NCBI RefSeq assembly: GCF_900458815.1
Contig: NZ_UHDZ01000001.1
Coordinates: forward strand, 310,001-374,000
Source: Staphylococcus saccharolyticus
GTDB lineage: Bacteria; Bacillota; Bacilli; Staphylococcales; Staphylococcaceae
Reading direction: 5' to 3'
Length of the DNA: 64,000 nucleotides
Part shown: piece after piece, positions 8,242 to 17,842 of the stretch
Position numbering within the stretch: the first letter of the stretch is position 1
Layout of the letters: every line of letters begins with the position of its first letter
Program-made: the position numbers and the translations under genes
The notes under the pieces: model-generated
Databases searched by the model: none
What the model saw: the letters and a program-made list of their open reading frames with translations, nothing else
What the model was told of the DNA's origin: nothing

Positions 8242-8907
8242 ATGAAGATTCTCATAGTAGAAGATGACCTAGTGATTGCAGAAAGCTTAGAGAATGAGCT
8301 TTCTAAATGGAATTATGAGGTAGTTGTTGTAGACAATTTCGAGCAAATTATGGAAGATTTTCATGAAGTTGCACCTCAACTTGTTTTGTTGGACATTAAT
8401 TTGCCGACACTCAATGGTTTTCATTGGTGTCAGGAAATGCGTAAAGAATCTAATGTTCCAATTATGTTTATTAGTTCTCGTATAGACAATATGGATCAAA
8501 TTATGGCTATTCAAATGGGTGGCGATGGTTTTATTGAGAAACCTTTCAATTTATCTTTAACTGTTGCTAAAATTCAAGCACTTTTACGTCGTACTTATGA
8601 TTTATCTCTATCTAGAAACGAACTTGAAGTAAAAGGGTGCAAGCTAATCTTAGATGAAGCAAAAATTATAAATGGTGATGACACTGTGCAGCTATCTCTG
8701 ACAGAGCTGCAGATTTTAAAGCTATTGTTTCAAAATGAGGATAAATATGTGAATCGTACAGCGTTAATTGAAAAATGTTGGGAATCTGAAAATTTCATTG
8801 ACGATAATACACTTGCTGTAAATATGACTCGATTGCGTAAAAAACTGCTTTCCATAGGATTAACTGACTTTATTGAAACTAAGAAAAATGTTGGATACAG
8901 GGTTTAA
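8242..8907 (+). CDS. nsaR: Response regulator NsaR/BraR (OmpR family)
   Basis: This is a 221-residue cytoplasmic regulator. The receiver domain (1-115) has the acidic pocket EDD at 7-9, the phosphoacceptor D51 in LVLLDINLP, and a KPF motif near 100. A winged-helix DNA-binding domain (about 125-221) ends KKNVGYRV. It is coupled to the downstream kinase (five-base gap) and an ABC exporter, the arrangement of BceRS-like bacitracin/nisin-sensing systems. The neighbours match the S. aureus NsaRS/BraRS locus, which induces braDE and vraDE in response to bacitracin and nisin. GraR, the other staphylococcal paralog, sits in a different locus. Confidence 0.85.
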   Translation: MKILIVEDDLVIAESLENELSKWNYEVVVVDNFEQIMEDFHEVAPQLVLLDINLPTLNGFHWCQEMRKESNVPIMFISSRIDNMDQIMAIQMGGDGFIEKPFNLSLTVAKIQALLRRTYDLSLSRNELEVKGCKLILDEAKIINGDDTVQLSLTELQILKLLFQNEDKYVNRTALIEKCWESENFIDDNTLAVNMTRLRKKLLSIGLTDFIETKKNVGYRV

Positions 8908-8912
8908 GTGAT

Positions 8913-9806
8913 ATGAAATTAGCATTTATTAAATCAATTCGTAGTGAAATTATAATCATTTTAATGACCTTTTTATTGTTTGCATTGATCTTTTATTTAT
9001 TTTCCCTACCATTTGAAGCATATGGATTAACTTTAGGAATTATATTACTGATTATCACCATTCGTTGGTGGATAAAATATTTAGGGTTCAAGGAAGAAGA
9101 TTTAAGAGTTACAGTTCAACATTTGGAAAATGAATTAACACATGTCAAAAATCAACAAATTGAATATCGGAATGATGTTGAAAGCTACTTTCTCACGTGG
9201 ATACATCAAATCAAAACACCAATCACTGCTACACAACTTTTATTAGAAAGAAATGAAGAAAATGTCGTCAATCGTGTAAGACAGGAAGTTGTTCAAATTG
9301 ATAATTATACGAGCTTAGCACTAAGTTATTTAAAATTGTTGAATGAAGAGTCAGATATGACAATTTCAAAAGTTAAAGTAGATAACCTTATTCGACCATT
9401 AATTTTAAAGTACAGAATTCAATTTATTGAACAACGCACAAACATTCATTATAAAAAAGTTGAAGAAGATATTTTAACTGATGCACAGTGGACGTCAATA
9501 ATGATTGAGCAAATTTTAAATAACGCTTTAAAATATGCTAGAGGTAAAGACATTTGGATAGACTTTGATGCCACACATCGGATTTTAAAAATTAAAGATA
9601 ATGGTGTAGGTATTAGTAAAGCAGATGTGCCTAAAATATTCGATAAAGGTTACTCAGGGTATAATGGTAGACTCAATCAAGAATCTAGTGGTATCGGCTT
9701 ATTTATTGTTAAACATATTGCAAATCATTTGAATTTGGATGTATCAGTGGACTCAGAACTTGGTGTGGAGACAACATTTACAATACATTTTCCTCAAGAG
9801 GATTAA
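8913..9806 (+). CDS. nsaS: Sensor histidine kinase NsaS/BraS (intramembrane-sensing)
   Basis: This 297-residue kinase has two transmembrane helices (about 11-31 and 38-55) separated by only a few residues. It therefore has no extracellular sensor domain, typical of BceS-like kinases that read the state of their partner ABC exporter. The phospho-acceptor H98 lies in WIHQIKTPI. The ATPase domain shows the N box (EQILNNALKYA), G1 (DNGVGIS) and G2 (ESSGIGLFIV). It starts five bases after nsaR and is followed by a terminator, so the exporter genes have their own promoter. The gene is intact. Confidence 0.86.
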   Translation: MKLAFIKSIRSEIIIILMTFLLFALIFYLFSLPFEAYGLTLGIILLIITIRWWIKYLGFKEEDLRVTVQHLENELTHVKNQQIEYRNDVESYFLTWIHQIKTPITATQLLLERNEENVVNRVRQEVVQIDNYTSLALSYLKLLNEESDMTISKVKVDNLIRPLILKYRIQFIEQRTNIHYKKVEEDILTDAQWTSIMIEQILNNALKYARGKDIWIDFDATHRILKIKDNGVGISKADVPKIFDKGYSGYNGRLNQESSGIGLFIVKHIANHLNLDVSVDSELGVETTFTIHFPQED

Positions 9807-9828
9807 GTTAACTTTCAAAATTGTAAGG

Positions 9829-9876
9829 TTGCCAATGATATTTGTAAGAAATTATAAATGTGATTGGCAATTTTTT
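9829..9876 (+). terminator. Terminator after nsaRS
   Basis: The arms TTGCCAAT (9829-9836) and ATTGGCAA (9863-9870) are perfectly complementary and run into TTTTTTATTT. It separates the regulator operon from the exporter operon. Confidence 0.75.
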
Positions 9877-9916
9877 ATTTTATGATAGTAGGTAAGACGA
9901 GAAGGGGGCTTTCGTG

Positions 9917-10666
9917 ATGTTATTAGAGGTTAAAAATGTTAAAAAAGTTTATGGCAGAGGACTCAATACAACGACAGCTTTAAATAATATGAACCTTAAA
10001 ATAGATAAAGGTGAATTTGTTGCTATCATGGGTGAATCAGGTTCTGGTAAATCCACATTACTAAATCTTATAGCAACTTTTGATCAACTCACTGAAGGTT
10101 TTATCACGCTTGATGACACATCTTTTAATCAATTAAGAAATAAGGAAATTGCACGTTTTCGACGAGAAACGATGGGGTTTGTCTTTCAAGATTTCAACGT
10201 CTTAAATACATTGTCCAATAAAGATAATATTTTAATGCCACTTGTACTTGCCAATGAACGTTCATCAGTGATGCATCAACGTTTGACTGAATTGAGTGGG
10301 CAATTGGGGATTTCAGACTTACTTGAAAAGTATCCCTACGAAATCTCAGGCGGACAAAAACAACGTGTTGCTATTGCACGTGCACTTATTGTTAAGCCAA
10401 AGTTACTTCTAGCTGATGAACCAACAGGAGCCCTTGATTCAAAAACTTCTAAAAAACTTATGAAACTATTCAGACAAATCAATCAAGGCTATCAAACCAT
10501 TTTAATGGTAACACATTCAAATATTGATGCTTCGTATGCAGAGCGTGTGATTTTCATCAAAGATGGTCGTTTATATCATGAATTATATCGTGGAGAAGAA
10601 TCACAATCAGATTATCAAAAACGTATAGCCGATAGTTTAGCAATGTTGAATGGAGCAGGTGAATAA
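9917..10666 (+). CDS. braD: ABC transporter ATPase BraD (peptide antibiotic export/sensing)
   Basis: This is a 249-residue ABC ATPase of the MacB/BceA class. Walker A is GESGSGKST (near residue 40), the signature is ISGGQKQR, Walker B is [12 protein letters not shown], and the switch histidine is in VTHSN. With the permease BraE it forms the flux sensor and exporter for bacitracin and nisin-like peptides, signalling to NsaS/BraS. An in-frame GTG at 9914 could also start it; ATG 9917 has better spacing to GGGGG. Expression is expected to be induced by the upstream response regulator. The stop lies one base before braE. Confidence 0.87.
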   Translation: MLLEVKNVKKVYGRGLNTTTALNNMNLKIDKGEFVAIMGESGSGKSTLLNLIATFDQLTEGFITLDDTSFNQLRNKEIARFRRETMGFVFQDFNVLNTLSNKDNILMPLVLANERSSVMHQRLTELSGQLGISDLLEKYPYEISGGQKQRVAIARALIVKPKLLLADEPTGALDSKTSKKLMKLFRQINQGYQTILMVTHSNIDASYAERVIFIKDGRLYHELYRGEESQSDYQKRIADSLAMLNGAGE

Positions 10667-10667
10667 C

Positions 10668-12680
10668 ATGACCTTCAAGATACTGTGGAACATGATTAAA
10701 CGAGATTTTGTCATTCAACGTCATGTAATCATCCCCTTTATTATTGCCGTTAGTATAATGTTTGGCAAAGAATACATATTGCTATCATTAACGACTAATA
10801 TTTATTTAAGTCAGCATAACCCAGAATTAAAAATATCAGCAATCATTGGTATCATTTTTATGACAATACTTACATTTATATTTGTCATTTATGCAAATAA
10901 TTTTGTGATTAATCATAAAAAAAAAGAATTTGCATTAAATATGATTTTAGGTATGGAAAAGAAACATATAAGATTAATTATTTTTATTGAGCTTGCAATT
11001 CAATTTTCAATATCTGCGGTACTAAGCATCGTTGGAGGTTACTTATTTGGTGAGCTCTTTTTCATGATATTAAATAAGTTAATCAATGCGCGTTATTCAC
11101 ATTTGTCCGCATATCCTTTTGATATATTATCAATGACTATTACATTAATCATGTTATTTACTTTGATGTTGTTATTATTCATTATTAGTAATTTTAAGAT
11201 TACATTTAAAAAGTCCTTACAATTAATACGGAGAGGTAAAGAGACAGAGCGACATACATCTAATATTGTTTTAAGTACTCTTTTAATTGTAAGCATACTA
11301 CTTACTGCTCTAGGTTACTATTTAGCATTAAAGCCTAATACTGCAATTGGTTCAATAGGTATTTTGTTTATAGCAATACTAGCTACTTTTATAGGCACAT
11401 ATTTACTTTTTATTAGTTTAGGAACAATGATTTTAACGGCATTACAAAGAATCAATCATTTCTATTATAAGCCTAATAACTTCTTTTTTATTGCTGGGCT
11501 CAATTCTAGAGTGAAATCAAGCGCCATTGGTTTAGCAACGATTTCATTGATTTGTACATTTCTGCTCGTTACTTTTAGTATGACAGTAACTACTTATCGT
11601 GATATGGACGAAAGATTCGATCAAGCTTTTAAAAATGATTTTACAGGATATTATAACGGTGACTTTCATCATAATAAAAAGCTCAAACAGAAGATAATAG
11701 AGTTAAAAAGGGACATTCACAAAAAGGTACCAACAGACCAATTTAAAGTATTTACTCAAGGTATTATAAATGCAGAGTTACAGGGCGGTGCTTATCATAA
11801 AGTATTAGAAAAGCAAACTGTTTCAAATAACTTGTTTAATTTTAGTAGTGGACAACGGCTAAATACGTTTATTTCTATATACAATAAAGAGGACTATAAT
11901 CAATTTAATAAAAAGATACGGTTAGCGGATAATGAGGTGGCGATGAGTACACATGTTAGCTTATTTAAGAAGATAGAGACATTGAAAATATTCAGCAAAA
12001 CGTATCATGTGAAATATATTGATGATAGCCTTACAGACAATATTATGTATGTGGATGGCATTAATTTAATTGTTAAAAATCAGCAACAAATGAATCAATT
12101 AGTTGATTATTTTGCGAATAATAAGTATGAAGATGTCATCTCAACCCCAAAAAATATTAAAACCACTGTAGAATTTAACGTACTTAATGAAAAAGATAAA
12201 TCCAATAATTATATAGCTAAGGTGGGTCAGCAACACGACATTGGCTTACAAGCTAAGAAAGATTACTTAACTATATGGAAACAAATTAATTCCAGTTTAG
12301 TATTTGTCGGAAGTATAGTTTCTTTGGTGCTACTGATTGGTGTCTTTTTAATGATGTATTATAAACAGGTGTCAGAAGGATATGAGGATAGAGAAGAATA
12401 TCAAGTGATGAAAAAGGTTGGGTTAGACGAAGCGTTAATTAAAAAAACGATTAATAAGCAAGTTGTTTGGGTATTTTTAATTCCTGTTATAGTTGCAATC
12501 ATTCATACATTAGTTGCCTCTCGGATTATTTATGCAGTGTTAGGGATTATTGGTCAATACAATTTAGGCTTGTTTGTCTCAAGTTATATGGGTGTGATTG
12601 TAACATTTATTGTTATCTATTCACTAATGTATTGGGTTACTTCTCGCATTTATTATATGATGATTAATAGTAGACGCTAA
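10668..12680 (+). CDS. braE: ABC transporter permease BraE (BceB-type)
   Basis: This is a 670-residue permease with the BceB layout: ten predicted hydrophobic segments in FtsX-type groups (first near residue 20, last at the C-terminus). A large extracellular domain of about 200 residues lies between the seventh and eighth segments (roughly 315-530), and this domain carries the peptide-sensing specificity. ATG 10668 follows the braD stop after one base and has AGGTG upstream; an in-frame ATG at 10650 would overlap braD. The gene is intact, in contrast to the DUF4064 gene that follows. Confidence 0.87.
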   Translation: MTFKILWNMIKRDFVIQRHVIIPFIIAVSIMFGKEYILLSLTTNIYLSQHNPELKISAIIGIIFMTILTFIFVIYANNFVINHKKKEFALNMILGMEKKHIRLIIFIELAIQFSISAVLSIVGGYLFGELFFMILNKLINARYSHLSAYPFDILSMTITLIMLFTLMLLLFIISNFKITFKKSLQLIRRGKETERHTSNIVLSTLLIVSILLTALGYYLALKPNTAIGSIGILFIAILATFIGTYLLFISLGTMILTALQRINHFYYKPNNFFFIAGLNSRVKSSAIGLATISLICTFLLVTFSMTVTTYRDMDERFDQAFKNDFTGYYNGDFHHNKKLKQKIIELKRDIHKKVPTDQFKVFTQGIINAELQGGAYHKVLEKQTVSNNLFNFSSGQRLNTFISIYNKEDYNQFNKKIRLADNEVAMSTHVSLFKKIETLKIFSKTYHVKYIDDSLTDNIMYVDGINLIVKNQQQMNQLVDYFANNKYEDVISTPKNIKTTVEFNVLNEKDKSNNYIAKVGQQHDIGLQAKKDYLTIWKQINSSLVFVGSIVSLVLLIGVFLMMYYKQVSEGYEDREEYQVMKKVGLDEALIKKTINKQVVWVFLIPVIVAIIHTLVASRIIYAVLGIIGQYNLGLFVSSYMGVIVTFIVIYSLMYWVTSRIYYMMINSRR

Positions 12681-12787
12681 TTAGTTTTTGATTAATCAAA
12701 AATGACTTCAAAAAAAAGTCTATATAAAATATACTTTTAATTAGTAAGTAAATGAATTCAGCCACTTATAGAGGAGGATACTAATAT

Positions 12788-13221
12788 ATGATTCAACGTA
12801 AAGGTGAGAAAGTGCTATCTTGGATAGGTATCGTACTAAATTTTATGTATACCGGATTTATTGGATTAATGATTACGATGATGTATCAATCAGACTTTAA
12901 AAAGGAGATTTTAACTGAGGCTATCAATCAAGATCCAGATGCGTCAGCACAATATTATCACTCGTATAGTATCATAATGAACATGGGTACAGGATTTATC
13001 ATATTCCTAATTGTATTGCTAATCATCGCGATTGTGGCAACAATTATAATAAATAAAAATCCAAAACTTGCAGGTATTTTATTATTAATCATAGGTATTA
13101 TATAGGCATAGTTATAAGTCTTATTGCAGGCATTTTATGGATTATTGCAGGTATTATGCTATTAGCTCGTAAACCACAGAATGATAATGATGACCTCGTT
13201 GACGTAGAAAACTGGCAATAA
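12788..13221 (+). pseudogene. DUF4064-type small membrane protein gene, frameshifted near 3' end
   Basis: The first frame encodes 105 residues (QRKGEKVLSWIGIVLNFMY, then two or three hydrophobic helices) and stops at 13105. The frame with one extra base continues as IGIVISLIAGILWIIAG and a Leu-Ala-Arg-Lys tail ending in ENWQ at 13221. This restores a normal DUF4064 protein with a fourth helix. The lesion is a one-base deletion near 13101 in an ATTATA stretch. A strong GAGGAGG site precedes ATG 12788. It lies just after braE on the same strand and could be part of the same envelope-stress response. The truncated protein might still insert in the membrane. Confidence 0.75.
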
Positions 13222-13673
13222 AAATCATCGTCTTGTCATTATTTGCAAAAAGGTACTATCAGCTACGTATCATTAACGATCCAACACCTCAGTTGGGTCG
13301 TTTTTGTTTCTTTGAAATGTGTTACTTACTAATTATGTAGTATGAATTTTGAAACAGAATGTTATGAAAAACGAAATTTACATCAAAATATTGAAAGTAT
13401 AATCTTGCCAATTTGAAATATTACGATGCGCACAACACAATATTTCTTTAAAAATGAAGTTTTAAAAATTATATTTTAGTCTATATATATGTTGCAAACA
13501 AAATGACAGGTCAATCATATGAGATTTAAAAATAATACGTTTTTTTATATTTCCTCCATAGATTAAAGTTTATTAAGTGTATTAACATACTCGTTACTGT
13601 TGTTTTAGAAATGCAGATTTAATTTTCACAATCATCCAAATCACAAATTTTAAAAAAGGAGGCGCCTTAAAGG
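13222..13673. other. Intergenic region with one terminator
   Basis: A hairpin with arms AACGATCCAAC (13275-13285) and GTTGGGTCGTT (13292-13302; one G-U pair) followed by a T-run ends the upstream unit. The remaining 360 bases are very AT-rich and presumably carry the symporter promoter. I see no riboswitch-like conserved structure, catabolite-response element or ORF. Confidence 0.6.
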
Positions 13674-15266
13674 ATGAATTGGATATCGATCATTTTCTTT
13701 ATATTAGTTGTATGTGGTATTTCATTATATGCATATATACAATCTAGAAAGGTTAAAACTAATAGTTCGGATGGTTACTTTATGGGAGGTAACAGTCTTA
13801 CAGGATTTACAGTCGCTTCAACGATTATAATGACTAACTTATCAACTGAACAAATCGTTGGTCAAAATGGACAAAGTTATTCACAAGGTATGGAAGTCAT
13901 GGCTTGGGAGGTAACAGCAGCAGTTGCAGTGGTGTTATTGGCATGGGTCTTCCTACCGAAGTATCTTAAATACGGTGTGAATACTATTTCAGAGTTTCTT
14001 GAATTACGTTATGACACATTTACTAAACTATTTGTATCTATTCTATTTATCTTTACTTATGTAGTGTCATTCCTACCAGTTGTACTTTATTCAGGATCAT
14101 TGGTCTTTAATAAGATGTTTAAAGTGGATGAATACTTAGGCGTAAGTAGTTCTACGGCTGTCATTATTATTTCCTCAATTATTGGTATTATAGGCATCAT
14201 CTATTTATTTGTAGGTGGTTTATCTTTAAGTGCATTCAGTGATTCTATTTACGGTATGACTTTAATTATTGGAGGCCTTGCAATTACCATTCTAGGATTA
14301 GGACATCTAGGGGACGGTAATTTCTTGCATGGCTTCGACAAAATGGTTCAAGATACACCGGAGAAGTTAAATGGTTTCGGTAAAATCGATTCTGACATCG
14401 TACCTTGGCCCACACTATTCTTTGGTATGTTCTTTAATAACTTATTCTTCTGGTGTGCTAATCAAATGATTGTACAAAAAGCGCTAGCTGCAAAAAACTT
14501 AAAAGAAGCTCAAAAAGGTGCTATTTACTTGAGTCTCTTTAAAGTTTTTGGTCCATTATTTACAGTATTACCTGGCGTAGTTGCATTTAATTATTTCAAT
14601 GGCAATATAAAAACTTCAGATAATGCTTATCCAGCGCTTGTTACTTCAGTATTACCTGAATGGACATTTGGTCTGTTTGGTGCCGTTATTTTTGGCGCTA
14701 TATTAAGTTCTTTTGTCGGATCACTCAACAGTACGACGACATTATTAACTTTAGATTTTTATAAACCAATTTTCGGTAAAAATAAATTAGATAAACATAT
14801 CGCACGTGTCGGTCATATCGCTACTATTATTATCGGTGTGATAGTTGTTGCACTTGCACCAGTAATTTCATTATTCCCAAGTGGACTATACGCAGTTGTT
14901 CAACAATTTAACGGTGTATATAGTATGCCAGTATTAGCACTGATTCTTGTTGCGTTCTTCTCAAAACGTACATCTAAATTAGGTGCTAAAGTAGCACTCT
15001 TTACACATATTATTTTGTACGCCATCATTAGTCTTGTATTCACACAAATTAATTATTTATATACGTTCAGTATGTTATTCTTTGTCGATTTATTTATTGT
15101 GCTTATTTTCAATAAAATCAAACCTTCAAGTGAATTTGATTTAAAAACGCATCAAGCAAAAGTCGATATGACACCTTGGAAATATCGCTATGTATCAGGT
15201 ATTATTGTTTTAATTTTAGTAGTTATTAGCTATATTATCTTTTCACCACTCGTTCTCGCAAAATAA
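13674..15266 (+). CDS. Sodium:solute symporter (SSS family), probable sugar-type substrate
   Basis: This 530-residue membrane protein has about 13-14 hydrophobic helices. It contains the SSS features GYFMGGNSLTGFTVAST near residue 38, NLSTEQIVGQNGQ near 60, and GVNTISEFLELRYD. These place it in the sodium/sugar (SglT-YidK-like) branch rather than the proline PutP branch. It would couple Na+ entry to uptake of a sugar or sugar acid. A strong AAAGGAGG precedes the start. There are no catabolic genes beside it, so the substrate cannot be named. The gene is intact, and its downstream neighbours run on the same strand after about 135 bases. Confidence 0.8.
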   Translation: MNWISIIFFILVVCGISLYAYIQSRKVKTNSSDGYFMGGNSLTGFTVASTIIMTNLSTEQIVGQNGQSYSQGMEVMAWEVTAAVAVVLLAWVFLPKYLKYGVNTISEFLELRYDTFTKLFVSILFIFTYVVSFLPVVLYSGSLVFNKMFKVDEYLGVSSSTAVIIISSIIGIIGIIYLFVGGLSLSAFSDSIYGMTLIIGGLAITILGLGHLGDGNFLHGFDKMVQDTPEKLNGFGKIDSDIVPWPTLFFGMFFNNLFFWCANQMIVQKALAAKNLKEAQKGAIYLSLFKVFGPLFTVLPGVVAFNYFNGNIKTSDNAYPALVTSVLPEWTFGLFGAVIFGAILSSFVGSLNSTTTLLTLDFYKPIFGKNKLDKHIARVGHIATIIIGVIVVALAPVISLFPSGLYAVVQQFNGVYSMPVLALILVAFFSKRTSKLGAKVALFTHIILYAIISLVFTQINYLYTFSMLFFVDLFIVLIFNKIKPSSEFDLKTHQAKVDMTPWKYRYVSGIIVLILVVISYIIFSPLVLAK

Positions 15267-15401
15267 ATGTTAAAATTAGAAATTAATAGTTGAATGAGTA
15301 AAAGTGTACGCTAAAAAACGTTTTGTACGTGTAGGCGTGTACTTTAACTATAATTAAATTTATTTTTAAGTAAATAAACAAGAAGGGAGGTAACACAAAC
15401 G

Positions 15402-16582
15402 ATGCAAACAGTTGGTATCATACCCTCACCCGGTGTTGCGCATGGACATGTAAAAAAGATTGTCCCTCAAATTAAACAGTTGCTTACTGAACGTATTGAT
15501 TATAGGCAGTGGCATTTTGAAATTAAAGTAGATTTAATGATAGGGTCAGCTAAAGATGTACATGAGAATGTTGATAAAGCTTCTCAAATTAAAGATCAAC
15601 ATGAATGTGATTATGTGATTTGTTTAACTGATCTACCCAGTATTTCAGATAACAAAGTGGTGGTCAGTGATTTTAACAGCGACAAACAAGTCGCTATGCT
15701 CTCTTTACCTGCATTAGGGTTTATTGATCTTAGGCGTAAATTAATTAGTACAATGACATCACTCATAGAACAACTCTATTACGAAACGCCCAAAGAAAAG
15801 AATGCTCCTCATCCGCTAGTGCGCGTTAAATCAGTTGAGCCTGAAGAGGATACAACTTCCAAGCAACGTTATATCAATGTGTTATTTATCATGAGTTGGC
15901 TTCAATTAATAGGAGGACTTACACGTGTGAATCAACCTTGGAAAACATCTTTAATTTTAAGAAGATTATTTCAGTAGCCTTTGCTACAGGCACATATATT
16001 TCTATTTTCTCTATGCCTTGGGAATTAAGTGTGATTTATTCTCCGTTTAGACTAATTTTGTTGATGATTGTTTCCATATTGGGGATGTCCGGATGGCTAT
16101 TTTATGCTCATCAATTAATAGAAAAGAAAACTGCTAAATCTCAACGTGTTTATCGCTACATTTACAATTCAACAACGCTTGTAACATTAAGTGTGATTAC
16201 CTTAATCAATTACGTTATTTTATATCTCTTATTAATCATTAGTATCACTTTATTTGTACCTGTAGAACTTTTTAATAGTTGGACATGTGCAAAAGTACAG
16301 TTCACTTTCACAAATTATGCGCGTTTAATTTGGTTTGTAGCTTCATTAGATCTTTTAGCAGGAGCTATGGGTTCTACAGTTGAAAATGAAGAAAAAATAA
16401 GACGTATTACCTATTCATATAGACAATACCATCGCTATAAAGAAGCAGAACAAGAACAAAAAGAGCAAGAAACCTCTCAAGATGCCTCTCAGCAACAAGT
16501 TGAACAACAAACGTCAAGTAATGAAAGTGATAATGAACAATATAAAGGTCAGAAACAAGAACATAGAGAGGAGGATAACTGA
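15402..16582 (+). pseudogene. Membrane protein of unknown function, paralog 1, frameshifted
   Basis: The frame starting MQTVGIIPSPGVAHG covers the soluble N-terminal half (about 150 residues) and enters the first helix before stopping at 15977. A second frame carries the remaining helices and a Gln/Glu-rich tail to 16582. Aligning with the adjacent paralog places the junction at about 15950, where TTAATTTT would need one more A to read LNFKKIISVAFAT. Thus one base was lost from an A run. The protein would have a cytoplasmic domain with YVICLTDLP, four helices, and a C-terminal acidic tail. The function is unknown; similar staphylococcal proteins have been annotated doubtfully as folate dehydrogenases, which nothing here supports. 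Confidence 0.7.
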
Positions 16583-17691
16583 TGGGGCTACAAAAATCAA
16601 TTGGACTTGTTGTTGCTCTTGGAGTAACAGAACGCTTAGCTGAAAATCTTCTTAAAGAATTACCAGATATGTTGTCACAGGAATACGATAATCAACAAGA
16701 ATGGGTCTTTGATTTAGTCACGGATCCGCTTACTGGTTTTGCAGAATCTGTTAATGAGATTTTTAAAAAAATTGCCGATTATCATGATTATCGGCAGTGG
16801 AATTACGTGATTTCAGTTACAGATTTACCTATGTTTGCGAATCAACAGGTCATGGCTTTAGATATTAACATGGACAATGGAGCAGCAATCTTTTCGTACC
16901 CAGCATTTGGTTGGCGTCCAGTGAAAAAAAGATTTAAACATGCAATCTTTAATATTATTCGAGAATTAAATGAAGCTGAGCTTCTTAAACGTGACTATGA
17001 TGATAATCATCGAATTGAAAAATCTGTTAAACAACAGTTTCCATTCTCTAAAATTGATAAAACGACAGTATACTTAAAAGAAATAAATTCCTACCATCTA
17101 AGATATTTATCAAGTTCACGTTCAAGAGGTATGTTCAGACTTGTCAGTGGAATGACGTTTGCGAATAATTCTTTAAATATGATGGCAAGTTTAAGTAACA
17201 TTGTAGCCATTGCCTTTACAACCAGTGTATTTGGACTTGTGTTTACAACTATGTGGCAAATGGCGCTTAAGTTCTCGATGTGGCGTTTGTTAGGAATTTC
17301 AGTCATCGCAATAATAGGAATGCTGATTTGGATTATGATGTCACACGACTTATGGGAGTCTGTCAAAAATAGTAATCATCAACGTATTACATGGTTGTAT
17401 AATCTAACAACTATAATGACGTTAGTGATTGCTATTATTATCTACTATATTATTCTTTATCTATTATTCTTAATTGCAGAATTAGTACTCTTACCAGCTG
17501 ATTTCCTTGGACAGCAGGTAAGTCTAAATGGTCCAGCTGGTCCAGATTTATATTTAAGCATCCCTTGGTTTGCAGCTTCAGTTTCAACAGTGGCTGGTGC
17601 TATTGGTGCAGGATTACTTAATGATGAATTAATTAAAGAAAGTATGTATGGTTATCGTCAACGTATTCGATATGAAAAACATCGTCGGTAA
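16582..17691 (+). CDS. Membrane protein of unknown function, paralog 2
   Basis: This 369-residue protein is clearly homologous to its upstream neighbour: both begin with a GIIPSPGVA/GLVVALGVT-type strand, both contain a cytoplasmic YVI-TDLP block (VISVTDLPMFANQQV here) and a PAFGW/PALGF turn, and both end in four helices (about 190-345) and an RQRIRYEKHR-like basic tail. The start ATG overlaps the TGA of paralog 1 (TGATG), so the pair was translationally coupled. I recognise no catalytic motif. Tandem duplication with one intact and one broken copy is the notable point. The intact frame and coupling make it certainly a gene; the function is open. Confidence 0.8.
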   Translation: MGLQKSIGLVVALGVTERLAENLLKELPDMLSQEYDNQQEWVFDLVTDPLTGFAESVNEIFKKIADYHDYRQWNYVISVTDLPMFANQQVMALDINMDNGAAIFSYPAFGWRPVKKRFKHAIFNIIRELNEAELLKRDYDDNHRIEKSVKQQFPFSKIDKTTVYLKEINSYHLRYLSSSRSRGMFRLVSGMTFANNSLNMMASLSNIVAIAFTTSVFGLVFTTMWQMALKFSMWRLLGISVIAIIGMLIWIMMSHDLWESVKNSNHQRITWLYNLTTIMTLVIAIIIYYIILYLLFLIAELVLLPADFLGQQVSLNGPAGPDLYLSIPWFAASVSTVAGAIGAGLLNDELIKESMYGYRQRIRYEKHRR

Positions 17692-17718
17692 GCGCTTATG
17701 CTTTTGCCGATGATTTTT
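17680..17718 (+). terminator. Terminator after the paralog pair
   Basis: CATCGTCGGTAA (17680-17691) pairs with TTGCCGATGAT (17705-17715) using G-U pairs, followed by TTTTTT. The 5' arm overlaps the stop codon of paralog 2. Confidence 0.65.
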
Positions 17719-17842
17719 TATATTTAAAAACCATGTAAAAAAAGAGTGTTTATCCATGTTAAAGATATATAATTTTTATAAAAAGTATTTTAAAATATTG
17801 ATAGCAACTTTTAATAGCGATAACTTGAAAGTAGGGATGGAA

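Noticed and set aside
12685-12702. Perfect palindrome TTTTTGATTAATCAAAAA after braE
   Set aside because: No T-run after the stem on the plus strand; very AT-rich palindromes are common here. Could be a site, but nothing supports a function.
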